From Niveomyces insectorum RCEF 264 (lineage: Eukaryota > Ascomycota > Sordariomycetes > Hypocreales > Cordycipitaceae): DNA of 64,000 nt. Position 1 is the first letter of the stretch. Each line of letters opens with the position of its first letter. Location: positions 474,399-538,398 of the forward strand of contig AZHD01000008.1 in the NCBI GenBank assembly GCA_001636815.1, given 5' to 3'. The notes under the pieces are model-generated. The model saw only the letters and a list, made by a program, of their open reading frames with translations. It did not search any database and was not told the DNA's origin. This document shows, piece by piece, positions 30,587 through 43,467 of the stretch. A program made the translations under genes and the position numbers.

Positions 30587-33131
30587 ATACATTTCCAAGT
30601 TCTCGTTTTCCTTTCGGAGGCAGGTTGTTTTCCCGCCATCTCTGTGCTCCTCTCGGCTGGAATGTTGCCAACACACAGGGCTCACCGGTCTTGGTCTTTT
30701 CATAATTTTTTTGGACGGCCATCCTTCAGCTTAGCTCCCGGGACATTCACGTTTTCTTTTCTTTTCCTTTTTCTAGGCACATCTGGTAATCAATAGCGTC
30801 CGTTGTAGGATAGCTTGTTGCTCCGTACCTTTTTTAAAGGCAGACACAATCTACGGTATAGCGATTAACAACGGCTTTTCGGTTTGATCGAAGGACTGCC
30901 GACGCAAGCCAGGCCGGCCTGAGACGTTTGGGGCCATTTATCGAATTCGTACTTAGTATGACTCTGTGTATAGCACGGTGATACGGCGCCTAGTTGGTGT
31001 GTGTTATGTACGCCCAGTTGGGTCCCTCCAGAGAGTGACGACTGCCTCTCGGCACACGCTCACAAAGACCAGAGAATAATAATACCCCACCTCCACCAAC
31101 ACACCAAACGCGACACCACGCCGTTATTAGCGTATTATGTATTCCGTTAGACGTCCGTCCAGCTACCACACGCCGGGCGCAGTCTGCCCACCACCAACAC
31201 CGCGCTCCGCCCACCGCCATGTGCAAAAGGGACCTAAAAATGCGCTAGAGCCGCTAATGTCCACGTTTTCCCCCTTTCTTTCCCCCTTTTTTCTTTTTTT
31301 CCTATTCTCGTTCCGCTCGTGACACAGAGATCGGAAGGAGCGATAAGAGAAAGCAACTTCTCGCCGTCCCTCTTTCCAGATAGGATAGGAGTACGAAGTC
31401 TTCCGTACCTGCCTACGTCCGTACCTGCGTCGTCGTATTTGCGTGTCGCACTTTCCTTCTGTGGTGTACGATGCTGATGCGTTCCTTCCCTTATTATCGT
31501 CTCGCCTTCTTGTCCGTACGAGTACGAGATCTCACATACTCCGGAAAGTCATTCTATTTTGGCGCCGTATACGTATCACGCAGCCCGGTAGTGCCATTCC
31601 ATCTCATCCCCTTTATTAATAACAAAATTCCCCGGCTGAGAAGCTAGTGCGGCCGCAAGAGAGCTGCAAAGGCGGCAAAACAAGCGAAGCGGCCATTACC
31701 GTCGAAATTATTGGCGCGGAGACCAACAGAACGACGAAACAAGCAAGAGCAATCAATTAATACGAAATGAATAGAAAAAGGAAGGAAGCTTTGGATGTTT
31801 CAAGGTCCCCCCCCTTCCCAACGCGCCGCCCGTTTTTCTTCTGGACCCATTTTAGACCCAACGAAGCCGGCTGGCTCCTTCCCTTTTTCTAATCTTCTCC
31901 CGCCCTTCCCTGCCTTCCATTCGTGTTCTGCGTGTTCTCCTTTTTCGTCTTTCCTTCTCCGTAACGAGTTTCCCTTTTTCTTCCTCTTTACGTATTTCGA
32001 CTGTTCTTTCTTCCATTTCTCACCACTTCCAAAAATATCGCCATCCGCCATTTCCTCGCCATTTTCTTTTTCTTCCCCTGGCTCACCGTCTCTCGAGCTT
32101 CGTTCGCCAACAGCGGTTGAAAGAAAACAAACGACTCCTTCTCCTGTCAGCTTGTCGAAACATTGATCCCAGGCAATTCGGCGGTGTTTGAACCCTGCAA
32201 ACGTCCAATCTCTTCCACAGAACGATCGCGCAAGCAAAGACCCACCGAAACTACGCACCTTTCTTTGCTTTCTTCTTTTATTTTCCCTTTTATTTTCTTC
32301 TTCCTTCGCCGTCTCGTCCAATTCGCTCTTCGGCTGGCCATCCTTGCCTCCCAGACGATCCACTCACCACGTTTCGCCCGGAGCACTTATATTGCCTCCG
32401 CTCCCCCCTCTACGATTTAGTGGAAACTGCTTTTTCCCTGGTTTCTCTTGGCTTTCAGAAGTGTTGCCGACCTCTTTTCTTTTCTTCATTTCAACTCTTC
32501 TTTTTTTCTTTTCCTTTCTGCCCCTCGATTTTCCCAAACCTGGCTGCTGTCTATCAACCTGTCAAAGCTAGATCGCCGTGTGTGTTTGGGTTTCAATCTA
32601 AGCAGAAACAAGAACGTCCCCCTCTTTGAACCAGATTTCCGTCCTTTGTTCAGCCAAGCCTTTTCCTTTGCAGCACTGCAGGCCTGCCTGCTTCGCATTC
32701 GCATCGCTGTCTTTCCTGCAGATCCGTATCACACAGGCGATTCCCCAACCCAACTCGGCTTAGTCCAGCGTCGGAGAATAACAAGCAACCGGACGAAAAG
32801 AAGCATAAACGCAGCGGAGCAGCAACCGTTTTCTGGCAAGGCTTTGACGAAAGTTTCTCCAACGAGCTTCTCCTTTACGACGTCGTCTGACGACACCTTG
32901 AGCCCACTCCGCGTCTTGTTCTCTCAGTTCAACTTCCTTTGAACGACGAACTACACCGAGCTCCAATCCACGCCGCGGCAGCAGTTGTTCAAACGAGCCC
33001 CGGGACGAGGCGGCTGACCATGCACGCTCTTCTGGTCTGACCAACTCCTACGATTTTTTTTGTTGCCTGTTGCAGCACTTGGTGCTGCTACGAATGCTTA
33101 GCCAGGCTGCGCTACTACTGCCCGAGCAACA

Positions 33132-35409
33132 ATGGGTAACGCGCAGGGAAAGCCCGTCGACCTAAATGGCGAAGGTGAGAAGCAGAAGAAAACGTCCCGG
33201 TCAAAAGGACAAAAGAACTGTGACAAAAGTCGGAACGGACAGTGGCTGACATAGTTCCTGCGTTAGTGAGCCTCAATCACTTCCGCCTGTTACGAGTCGT
33301 CGGCCGTGGCGCCTTTGGGAAAGTTCGCATCGTTGAAAGAAAAGATACGGGCTTAGCATTCGCACTGAAATATATTCGCAAAGACGAAGGTGGGTCGTTG
33401 CTATGTTCATTGCCGCCAACAGGAACCAAAAGAAACTGGAGCTGACTTCCACTTTCTCTCAAAATACCAGTCGTACGGTCTGAGAGTGTTCGCAACATCA
33501 TCCGCGAGCGCCGCATGCTTGAACATGTGAACCACCCATTTATTTGCAATTTGCGCTACAGCTTTCAGGATATCGAGTACATGTGCGTGCCATTGCGGTA
33601 TCGGGGAGAAGATTGGCGGTCAAGATTCTGACCCAGCGGACGGCTGACGAGTTGGGATAAACAGGTATCTGGTAGTCGATTTAATGAGCGGCGGCGACTT
33701 GCGGTTTCACATCTCCCGCAAGACATTTACCGAAGAAGCTGTGCAGTTTTGGATTGCGGAGCTGGGATGCGCTCTCCGTTATGTCCACAGTCAAGGCATC
33801 ATTCATCGGGACGTGAAGCCGGACAACGTTCTCCTCGACTCTGACGGCCACGTTCATCTTACCGATTTTGTACGCCACGACCCCCGTACCGTCCCTATAG
33901 AGACCGCTCGGCCTATAGGAAGTCATGGAAACTAGTTCGCTAACAAGGCTCGCAACGTAGAACGTTGCTTCGGATGTCGTTTCAGGCCGTATTCTGACCA
34001 GCAAATCCGGAACACTGGCTTACCTCGCTCCTGAGGTATACTCTGGCCGCGGTTACGATTTCCGTGCCGATTGGTGGTCGCTGGGTGTTACGTTCTACGA
34101 ATGCATATACAACAAGGTGAGTACGCTTCATGGGGGCTTGGCGTCCCCCGAAAACTGTCTCACCACCAAAGACACGCATGCTAAATCATGGGCCTCAAAT
34201 TTGCTGTAGCGACCCTTTGACGGCAACACCGAATCGACGTTGAATGCCGCCGTTCAAAACGCCAACCCAAGGTTTCCCATTACGTCCCCTCCCGTCTCGC
34301 TTCCCTGTCTTTACGCCATTCGAGACGCCCTCAACCCCAACCCTTCCAAACGGCTCGGAGCAACATGGGACAGCTTCATTCACCACGAGTTCTTTTCCTC
34401 GATCGATTTCGTGGCGCTAGAACGGAAAGAAATCGAGCCGGTCTTCATCCCATCGGCCGAAAAAACCAACTTTGACGCAACGTATGACCTCGAAGAACTG
34501 TTGCTGGAGGAGGCGCCTTTAGAGGCTCGCGCTCGGCGGCAAAAACCGCGGGAGCGGTTAAAGGACGATGCCACCGAAAAAGAAATCCGCGAAGACGAGT
34601 TGTACCGGATGATCGAAAGAGATTTTCGGCCGTTTGATTACACTTTGGCTGCGTACAAAAAGTGTGTTTTGTTATTTTTGTTGTTTTATTGTCCCACCTG
34701 CGAATGGTAAATCTGTGAGTGTGCGTGTCCGTGAGGTCCACGCGCTAACTTTGAGGTAAACAGGATGACGGAACAAGCAGCCCAACAAAATGCGCCATCG
34801 GCTTCACCCCAGGATGGTCCTCCAGCTGGTCAAGGGCCCCCAGCACAAGCCCTCACGACCGACGAAGCGATGCCAGCATCTCTCGTTAGCAACAGCACAG
34901 CGAGTGGCACCTTGCAAGACACGGATGCATCTGCGTCAGCCGCACAACATGCAGATGGGAGTAACATGCGGTCCGCCAGTGGCAACTTCAACGGCAGCCA
35001 GCAGCGGCGTGGGGCACCAGGTCGTCCACCTCCCTTGCCGCCGTATCCCAACCCATACAACAACTCGGCGCGCAATAGCAATATGACGCGATCCGGACGA
35101 CACGTTGGCAACGTGCCCAGTGGCAGTGTCATTCTTGGTAGTCCCACGGGAGGCGTCCAGGTACGTCTGGACGGAAATGGCAGCTGGTCCGAGTTGGCGC
35201 GGCAAGACGCAACACTACCGACCGATGCGGCTGTCGGTCGTCTCTTAAACGAAGGCGGTCCGGGTCCCGACGGTGGGAAGGGGGACGCGGCTGGTTCCAG
35301 CGGCGGTGTGTTTGGGTTCCTCAGTCGCAAGAAGGGGCGCGGAAACAGCCCAAAGCCGAAAGAGCGCGGCGTGCTCGGCAAAGAAGGGGCACGGGTGGTT
35401 ATCGGGTGA
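33132..35409 (+). CDS. Serine/threonine protein kinase, STK32/YANK-like (AGC group)
   Basis: Exons 33132-33174, 33243-33389, 33471-33582, 33665-33869, 33961-34116, 34210-34661 and 34764-35409 give 586 residues. The N-terminus MGNAQGKPVDL has Gly at position 2 and could be myristoylated. Kinase motifs: GRGAFG (about residues 36-41), FALKYIRK (Lys of the VAIK position), HRDVKPDN (His about 148), LTDF joined across an intron to NVASD, and TLAYLAPE with DWWSLGVTFYE. The DFN form of the usual DFG, with Asn in the Gly position, is typical of the STK32 family. RPFDGNTESTLNAAVQ and SKRLGATW complete the domain. The C-terminal about 210 residues are Ala/Gly/Ser-rich and disordered-looking. Target proteins are unknown. 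Confidence 0.93.
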
Positions 35410-36550
35410 TAAGAAGCATTTTGAAAGTTCTACGAGGCAAAAGAGAAGAAGACGTACAAAAGGCACTTTTGGCGCTTTTGGCTTTTCGGGCTCTCGCTGC
35501 GGCGCCCCTCGCATTTGGCTTGGATTTTGGAAGGCTACGTCACGTTGGATGGTGACACCTCTGAGGGAAAACTTTTTTGATACCCCCTTTATTTTGGAAA
35601 AGAGAAACTCTTGTGATTTTTTGAGTTTTTGCCTACTTTCAAGCGGCCTCATAATAGCCATCTGAGGACAATGGTGTAAGATACGATATCTTTTGATCTT
35701 GACTAGTTTGAATTTTGTCTGAATACATATGCAACGTATCAAGCTCATCCTACTATTACAACGGCCATGTTTTGTTTGTTCCTTCACGAGCGATTCTTAT
35801 ATTGTTAGTCTAAGAACCCCCATAGTATATGCTAGGTCAACTTTTGCTTCGCATCATTCAATGCGTTGACTACGGCAACCGCAAGACTTTCACAGATGTC
35901 AACACAGCAATAGGAAAACGTTAGCTGGTTGTTTTTGCTGTTTCTTGAAACTAAGCCGTGCCATGAATTCCATTTAAGAAAAACATAAAAGCGGTGATAG
36001 AAAACCTTCCCCCGGCATGAAATACAAAACGCCCCTTATTATTTCGCCATTTGCGTGTGTTTCCCGAACATCCCAGGTATCTTTTGACTTTGCATCTGTT
36101 GCCTCGCATAAGGGGAACAGCGAAAACCCAATTTCTTTGGGTCACAATGAATCCTCTGCCCTTCCTTTTTTGTCCCTAACCGACTGGGCACGTTTGAAGG
36201 AAACTCCGAATCTCGGAGACGAGAAGCTTCGTCTCCATAGTCCAAAAAAAAACAAAAAACAATTCAACATCAAAATCAAATCAAAACAAACCAAACAAAC
36301 CAAGCCAAATAACCTGAAAATGCACACAATTGACCACGAACAATTGTTCATAAGAAATAGGAAACCACATACCAACCCATGTTCTTCTCAGAAACTCGTT
36401 CGCCTAGCCTTTTTGCGTCTCTCACCGCCTTCCAAAAAACCGCCATAAACCAATTCATATATCGTGCTTTCTTATTTTAGTACAAACGCGCTTTAGAATT
36501 GCGCATCGAGCTCGTGTCACGCAATTTGTGACTTGGTGACCAACCCGGCC
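35410..36550. other. Convergent spacer between the kinase and YAP1-type genes
   Basis: About 1.1 kb of AT-rich 3' sequence. No coding signal. Confidence 0.55.
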
Positions 36551-38647
36551 TCAAGACTTGACCTGGTTCTGAGCATTGGGGACGAGCGCGGCATCGGCGC
36601 AGTCCTCTCCTTCTTTGCCGAGATACTTTTTCATCACAAGCTTGAAGTCGGACTCGTCGACGACCGCGCCGGTGCCAGAGCATTTGGCCTTCTTCTGGAG
36701 ATCGGAGCAAAGACCGTCCAAATCGAAATCGCCATTCTGTACCCGCGGACAATTTTGCAATTTTTCCCTACAAAAGTATTGTTGTTAGCAAACCCATCAT
36801 TAAAAGAGACATATATGGAAAAGCCAGTCTCGCTCCTGAAAAGTGACGCCATCGTGGAATTATAAAAAACCTACCAAATGTTGTTGCAGGTGAGCTTGTT
36901 TGTATTCGAGACCGCTGGCACGGCGTTGATGTTAGACGAAGCGAATTCTTGGTCCTTGGCGGCGTCAATTTGCGCAATCAAGTTGGTCTTCTGGAGCACT
37001 GGGCTAGGCGCTGTGTTGAAAGGTGTTGTGAAATCAACTTCAAGCGCGTCGTTAAAAAACGTGTCGTCGAAGCCACCACTGGAAAGAATGTTCTCTTGCG
37101 GTTCGCGGTAGTCACCGAAAAGCTGTGGATCAAAGCGGAAGTTGGTTTGCGCATTCAACCACCCCATATCATTGATGTCGACGTTGGCAAATTGCGACAG
37201 GTCCGCTAATTATCAAATTAGCTTTTGCGCCAGTTTCAAGGCTTGCGAGCGGAATCTGCATCAGCCTTTTTGTTTGTTTTTTTCTCACCTTGGTTATGGT
37301 TGGGGTTCGTAGGAGCAAACATTGTCGGCAGCTGCTGCTGCTGCTGCTCCTCCCCAATTGTGGTCAACGTGTCGACCGGCTTGAAACCCATTGGGGATTG
37401 GTTATACGGCTCCGGCGATGTTCCGCATGACGAACTAGGCGCCGTGTTGGTATGGCAGGACGTGGACGGTGAACTTGTAGACGCCGAGTCCAGGCTCGTT
37501 CGCGATGCGTTTACGACGTTGTTGCTCGTCAGCGGAGGGGTAAAGACGCTGGACAGCTTGGACAAGTCCTCCTTCTGCGCCGTCTTCTTGGCGCTATTAT
37601 TTGAGGAAGCGCTGGGGCTGTTCTGCTCGCTTGTGTTTGCTGTTGTCACCCCGGTGCTGTCTTTGGCAGGCGACGTAGCGGCATCCGACGACGGGGCCTT
37701 GAGAGACGGGGCGCTAGACCGGCTGCTCACACTTGCGGCAGCCGGCAAAGGTGCAACATGGCCGAACTTAGGGAACTCGAACTGAAAGTTGACGTCGTTG
37801 ATGTTGTTGAAAATGGGATTGCCGAAAACCTGGTGTCCTCCGTGGGGGTAGGTTGACCGCGACTTGGCCAACAATGCCATGCGCTTCTTGTATTCGTTGA
37901 GCTCTACTGTCATCTTATCGATCTGAGCCCGCAGCAGACCATTTTCGCTTTGGGCAGTCTCTGACGCCTTTTCCAACTCGGCGACCTTGGTTTCGAGGTC
38001 CTTCAAATGCTTCTCTTTCCGCTCACGGAAAGCCCGCTGTGCAGCGCGGTTTTGTGCTTTGCGCTTCTGTATAATTTAAAGCCCTTTGTTAATATAAAAC
38101 CACTCAGACTGCAAAACAAGCGTTTATTTTGATAAACGCAAACCCGGGGTAAAACTCTCTCTCCCTCTCAACGACATACCGAGCTAGGTTCTGACGTCAA
38201 CGGCTTCCTGCCGGGCTTCTTGGGCACTTTCTCGGTGCTCTCGCGCCGCTTGGCGCCGGAGCCGTCATCGTCATCTTCATCGTCGGGATGGCTTCTCTTA
38301 TCCGGCGAATCGTTGTCGGCGTTGCTGGGAACGGACTCGGTCTTGACATCGTCGTTTGACGTGCCATCGGGGAAGTTGTCGGCGTAATTGGACTGGCCGT
38401 TCTCGTCCAACGAGTAGTCCAAGCTGTTGTCGCCACCATCGAAGGGGTAGTCGTAGTCCAAAAAGGAGCCATCCTCAAGGCCAGTGCCAAGATCAACCGG
38501 CTTGGACAGCGCAGAAACCTGGTCCAACGCTGTGGGAGACAACGTAAGGTCACTGGACACGGCGGGCGGGCGACTGGTGCTATTCAGGGCGGTGTAAAGC
38601 AGCTCCTGCTGCTGGGGCGTCAGGAGAAAATTCGTGTGGGTGGCCAT
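36551..38647 (-). CDS. YAP1: YAP1/AP-1-type bZIP transcription factor (oxidative stress)
   Basis: Exons on the minus strand 38647-38180, 38066-37289, 37205-36875 and 36767-36551 give 597 residues. The basic region KRKAQNRAAQRAFRERKEKH (residues 157-176) directly follows intron 1 and leads into a leucine-zipper heptad region. The n-CRD has Cys360 and Cys370. The c-CRD, split by the last intron, has Cys522, Cys546 and Cys555 (CNNIW; DLDGLC; KAKCSGTGAVVDES), matching yeast Yap1 Cys598, Cys620 and Cys629, plus an extra Cys532. In the family, peroxide makes disulphides between n- and c-CRD that mask the nuclear export signal, so the factor stays in the nucleus and induces antioxidant genes. Spacing between the first two c-CRD cysteines is 24 here against 22 in yeast. 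Confidence 0.95.
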
Positions 38648-41270
38648 GTTAACTGATTGGAGAAGCGAATCTTTCCGGAACGAAGACAAATCGAAAATAG
38701 AACCAAATAGAAATAGGAAGGGCAGTATATCGTTCAAGGCGTCCAAAAACAGAGCCCTAATGCTCCAAATGCGTTCTGCAGAGTCAAACAGACACGCGCG
38801 GGATAATGACGAACAATGAGCTTGCTATGCGGCTCCCGTTCGACGCAAAAACGCAACCTTGCCTCGCGTCAAGCGCCCGCTATAACGACGCTGTAAACTC
38901 TCGCGCGAAGATCACGAGTAGAAATGAAGCAACGAGACAGCAGGGGAGGCGAAAAGGCGAGTAAAAAACTGTCGCCTCCCGGGAAACAAAAACGACGTTT
39001 AGGAGAAAGGACGCCCGCAACGAAAGACGTTCGAGGGGCCTATAAACGGACAAAGATCAGGATGTGCTCCTTCAAAGCGGAACAGTTTGAAGAATGAGAC
39101 GAGCGAGCAGAAATGACGACAATTGTTTTGCTCGAAGGGAACAGGATAGAAAGGAAGGATTTGTGGGATGCAAAGAAGAGAGAAAGCCGTGGGACGAGGA
39201 GAAAAAAAACCCGTCGAAACGAAAAAAGGGAGGGGAAAAGGCTTTTCGGCGCAGGAGAACAAAGAACAGCAAGCTGCAAGGTGCGCGGGGGGAAAAAAGT
39301 GGCCTGAGACAGAAAAAGTTGTTGCCTGAAAACTCCTGCGAACAGGTGCACGTCTCTCTCTTGCAATGAGAAAGAAAGGTTATTATGAAAGCAGAAGGTA
39401 TGTTCGTAGAAAGGAAGGAACAATCGAGGTGCAAGATCTTGAATTGGAGGGAGTTTGATTCCAGACGGGTTGAACGGCCGATAAGGCAAGGACGATTGGC
39501 TGACAGGGCGTTGGATTGCGTATGCGAGGCCCGCACCTGCCTTGTCAACAGACGCCCTTAATTTTTTTGTTGCTTCCTTTCTTTTTCTGCCTAAGAAAAA
39601 GGGACAGAAAAAAAGTTCCCAGTTGATGATGTCTTCAGATGAGCAGAAAGTGGTGTGCCGTATGTGTGTGTGTATGTGTGTCTGCGCGAGAGGAAGGCGA
39701 AAAGAGAGAGAATCAAATGGAACGGGGGGGGGGGTTGGAAAAAGAGGGGCTTAGAAGTAATTCATGTTCAATTTGTCAGCGCCGGAAGGGAAACGGCAAT
39801 ACTCGTGAAATACTTTCAAAGGAAGGAGCCAACCACAATTTCGCCACGGACGAGACTCCGCCTCCATTGTTCACCAGCAATACGTTGTAGGCGAGGAAGG
39901 TACGAAGAGCCGGTGAATCGTTCTTTCTTTTCACTGCCCCCCACGCAAGAGATCGAGCGATGAACCGCACAAGGACGAAGTACTCTGCTGTATCCTCTGT
40001 ACATTCTACGGCGTATTACCCAATACAGCGGCAACATTGTTGCAGGAAGTGATACATGTATACGCAAAAGTTATGTAACCTAGTATGACTCGTTCTCGGT
40101 CAGTCCGTTCAGGTCTGGGTGACGCCCGTTATCCGTGCATTTTTTTATGCCACCTAGCCTGCCGGGGGGAGACCAACGCCGACGAAAAGCGCGCACACCT
40201 TCGAAGGGGTTCACGATGGGCATTGCTTCGTATGACGAGAACAAGACCTGTTTTCTCTTTACGTCACGCAAAGAACGTGACTCAGAGAAACCGCGCATTT
40301 TCTTTGTGAACCCTAAAAAGCAATCTGTTCTGTAGAAAAGAGCCGTCGGGGCCTTGGCGGGCGTGGCCTCGCTGCTTGGGGTTCTGGACATCGATCCCGG
40401 ACATTGCGCAAATACGGCGGCTCTCTTGCCTCAGCCATTCGCAGTGCGAGACGTTAGGACGCCGGAGTTAACAACTCGTCTTTGTATATGTAAGAAAGGG
40501 GAAACGAGGAGCCGTCTTCTTGGTGGGGCAAGCTGGCCTGTGCGTAGCCACCGTATTACACCGCGGTCCGCACAGTAAAGCTTACACAGCAGAAATCGGG
40601 CTTTGATCTCAGCCAATCAGCAGTTGAATTGGCGATCACGGTGTCTCCGACCGCGTGGGAACTAACTTACTTGTGAGCCTTCTCTCTCTCCCGTCTTCCG
40701 CCTTTGTGCCAAGCCCGGCTCGAACCAGCTTGGGTCATAGTCACGTGATTACTTCACCAGATGCGGATTCGAGAACATATCGCTCATTGTGTGTGGTAAC
40801 AGAAGTACCAAAAACGGTTTGAGACATGAATGAAAAGGAAAACAAAAAGAGAGAGAAAAGGCCAATTTGCGATCCACCCTCTTGAGGTCTAACATTCAAA
40901 AGCCCGTGGCTTTCACTGTCACGGTTTTGCTTACCTCATCCGCCAATATCCCAAAACAGCAAGGAGAAAAAGGCGGGGCCTCCGTCATTCTCCTGCCGCT
41001 AACGTTGCTCAAAGCCTCCACATAGTTTGGGGGGGCCGCGCCGTCCTAGAAGCGTGACCGCCGACAAACCCAAAGACGTCCACCATCCCCATTCATCATC
41101 CAATAGAAGCGGGCACACCACCCCGAACACAAGGGCATACGATCGAAAAGGCTAGCTATCGTGTGGTTGCGTTTATCGACGATTACGTTTGTTGGTCCGT
41201 TTTGCCATTGCTCGTCTCTCGTTTTGTCTGATTCTTTCTTTCCTCTCTCTCTTTCGTTTTCTCCTGTGCG
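38648..41270. promoter_or_regulatory. Divergent spacer between YAP1-type and BSD genes
   Basis: About 2.6 kb without a recognised gene. It contains TACGGCGTATTAC at about 40007-40019 and a G run near 39725. Just before 41271 there is a CT-rich leader. Confidence 0.5.
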
Positions 41271-42812
41271 ATGGATCTCGCCTACGATCACATCACCGAG
41301 GAGTCGCTGCCCCGGGACGAGGAGGGTAGGCAACCCGCCAGCGGCACCGCGGCGCCGGAGTCCACGCTCAACGCCGACATCCAAGCCGCCTACAGTGCTT
41401 TCTCGGCGAGCCCTTGGGCCAGCCGTCTCGGTGGATTCTTTGGCAACGTCGTTAAGCAGGTACGTAACGCACAACACCCCAAAAGGCGACGCTGACTTCT
41501 TCTCGCTACGCGTCTTCCTTACTTGTATCGCTTTCGTTTCTAACCGCGCTGTACCTACCCCAACCAGGGCGAGTCCGTCTACCGAGAAGCACACCAGGAA
41601 GTCACGGCTCTGGGCCAAGATGCGACCAAGGGTTTGTCGGGCCTGCGGGACACCATCGTCAACCGCACGCGCGGTCTGTCTCTGACCACCCTTCCTGATC
41701 CAAAGGCTGCCTCCTCTTCCCCCGCCTCCTCTAGTACGACTACGGCCACGACCACGGCCACCGCGTCCGCTTCCGCTTCTCCTGCTGCTACTGCGGCCGC
41801 TGCACCTACCGACGCGTCAACCACAGCCGAAGGCGAGGCTCCCGTCTTGGCCCGGCTCAAGGAAGAGGCCGCGAAGCGGCTGCGGGACCTGCAGCGCGCC
41901 GAAGACGCCGCCGACGAGGCCCTGATCAAGTTCGGCACCAACCTCCGCGATTTCCTACGCGAGGCCATTACGATTGCGCCCCCGGCCGAGAGCGGTGCCG
42001 CAGGTGCCGCTGGCAGCCGCGGCAGCACCGTCCTCTTTGAGAGCACCGACGCCCAGGGCAAGCGCGTGATCCACCGGTCGCGGTTTGACGCGCAGCTGCA
42101 CGTCCTCCATACCAGCCCGGACAGCTTCGCCAAGGACCCCTCGGCGAGTGCCGAGTTTGCGGCGTGGTCCGAGCGCTTTGACATTGGCCAGAAGACCGAC
42201 GACATTGCGGCCGACCTCGACAAGTACCCGGAGCTGCGCACGACGATGGAGAAGCTCGTGCCGGCCACGATTCCGTATGCCGATTTCTGGAAGCGATACT
42301 ATTTTTTGCGGCACGGCATTGAAACGGCCGAAGCCCGCCGGCGGGATCTTCTGCGGGGTATGTTATTTTGTGTGTGTGTGCGTGTGTGATTACCTTGGTA
42401 ACAAACTTCAACTAACAAACAAGCCGCCTCGGCTGAGGAGGAGATTGGCTGGGACGAGGATTCGGACGACGAGGCTGAGGTGTCGGACGCAGAGACGTCC
42501 AATGCTGCTGCTGCTGCTACGCGGCCGCGGTCCTCACACCGGCCCGGCTCCACGGAGTCGTCGACGACCATCCATCTGCCGCCAACCAGTCTGCGTGCTG
42601 CCCCCGGCGCTTCGAGTACAAAGACGTCGGCAGACGGCCTGCTCACGCCGGCCGTGGCGCGCCGCAAGTCGGACGAGAAGTCGCAGGCCGACAGCGAGGC
42701 CAGCTACGACATCGTCGGCGCCAAGTCGGGTGCGCCGAGCCAGGCGCCGAGCCAGGCGCCCAACAGCCCGCGACGAGTCGACGAAGACAGCGAGGAAGAA
42801 GACTGGGAGTGA
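41271..42812 (+). CDS. BSD-domain protein
   Basis: Exons 41271-41459, 41568-42357 and 42424-42812 give 455 residues. The N-terminus ends with SRLGGFFGNVVKQ joined to GESVYREAHQEV, typical of fungal BSD proteins related to Dos2. An Ala/Thr/Ser-rich linker is followed by a helical DLQRAEDAADEALIKFGTNL segment. The BSD module lies at about residues 265-330 and includes the hallmark FWKRYYFLRHG; an acidic EEEIGWDEDSDD segment follows. The C-terminus is Ser/Ala/Asp-rich and ends EEEDWE. BSD domains occur in TFIIH p62, synapse-associated and Dos2-like proteins; the role here is unproved. Confidence 0.88.
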
Positions 42813-43467
42813 GATTGGGAAGCGCCACCGAAACAAGGCGTGCAACCCGAGCTGGTCCCCTCCCTATCCTGTTCTGTTTTGCTTTCTGGTGCCTAAACGT
42901 TCCGTCGACGACCACGCTGATGATTGGGTTCCTTCCTATTACCTTCGTCTATTTTTTGTTTTTGTTTTTTTTTGGTATATGATGGCGTTGCTGTTGGTCC
43001 CTATTTCCACTCTTTTACTTCGACTTATATTCTTCTTGTTTCCCTTTTGCTAGTCATATCACCATCCCCGGCTTATCAGCCTTTTGAATGCAGCTGGCGT
43101 CCCATGGTTTTGTTTATTTTTATTATTTTGCCCTCTTGTTTCACTCTCGTCCCTTTTTGGTGGGTGTGATCAAATCCATTGCTGTTTCTGGATAATCAAT
43201 TCTCCGAGTCGACTCATCTTTTGGTCGGTCAAATTTTTTAGAAAACAACTTTTGGCGTAAAAACAATGCTTTTTATGGTATTCCCATCGACAGGCTACTG
43301 TGCCCTTTTTGTGGTACACCCCTTTTCCTCCGTGATGCAATACGTTTTTTTTGTTTTCAAATCCAAGAAACAACAAACGACCCGCAAACAGAATCACCCT
43401 CCGAGAAACAGCCCTTATGGCTCTTTAGTCCCCAGGGGGCCCCTCTCCTCTCACCCACAAACAAGAT
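42813..43467. other. Convergent spacer between BSD and TSR2 genes
   Basis: T-rich 3' sequence; nothing else seen. Confidence 0.55.

Larger units (their letters stand above)
28992..33131. other. Long gene-poor region with short inverted repeats and a CT-rich leader
   Basis: About 4.1 kb without a recognisable gene on either strand. It holds several short palindromic motifs (29751-29766, 29803-29827, 30563-30586) and, from about 31800 to 33100, very CT-rich sequence that is probably a long, perhaps spliced, 5' UTR and promoter of the kinase gene. Open frames in it are short and low complexity. Confidence 0.5.
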
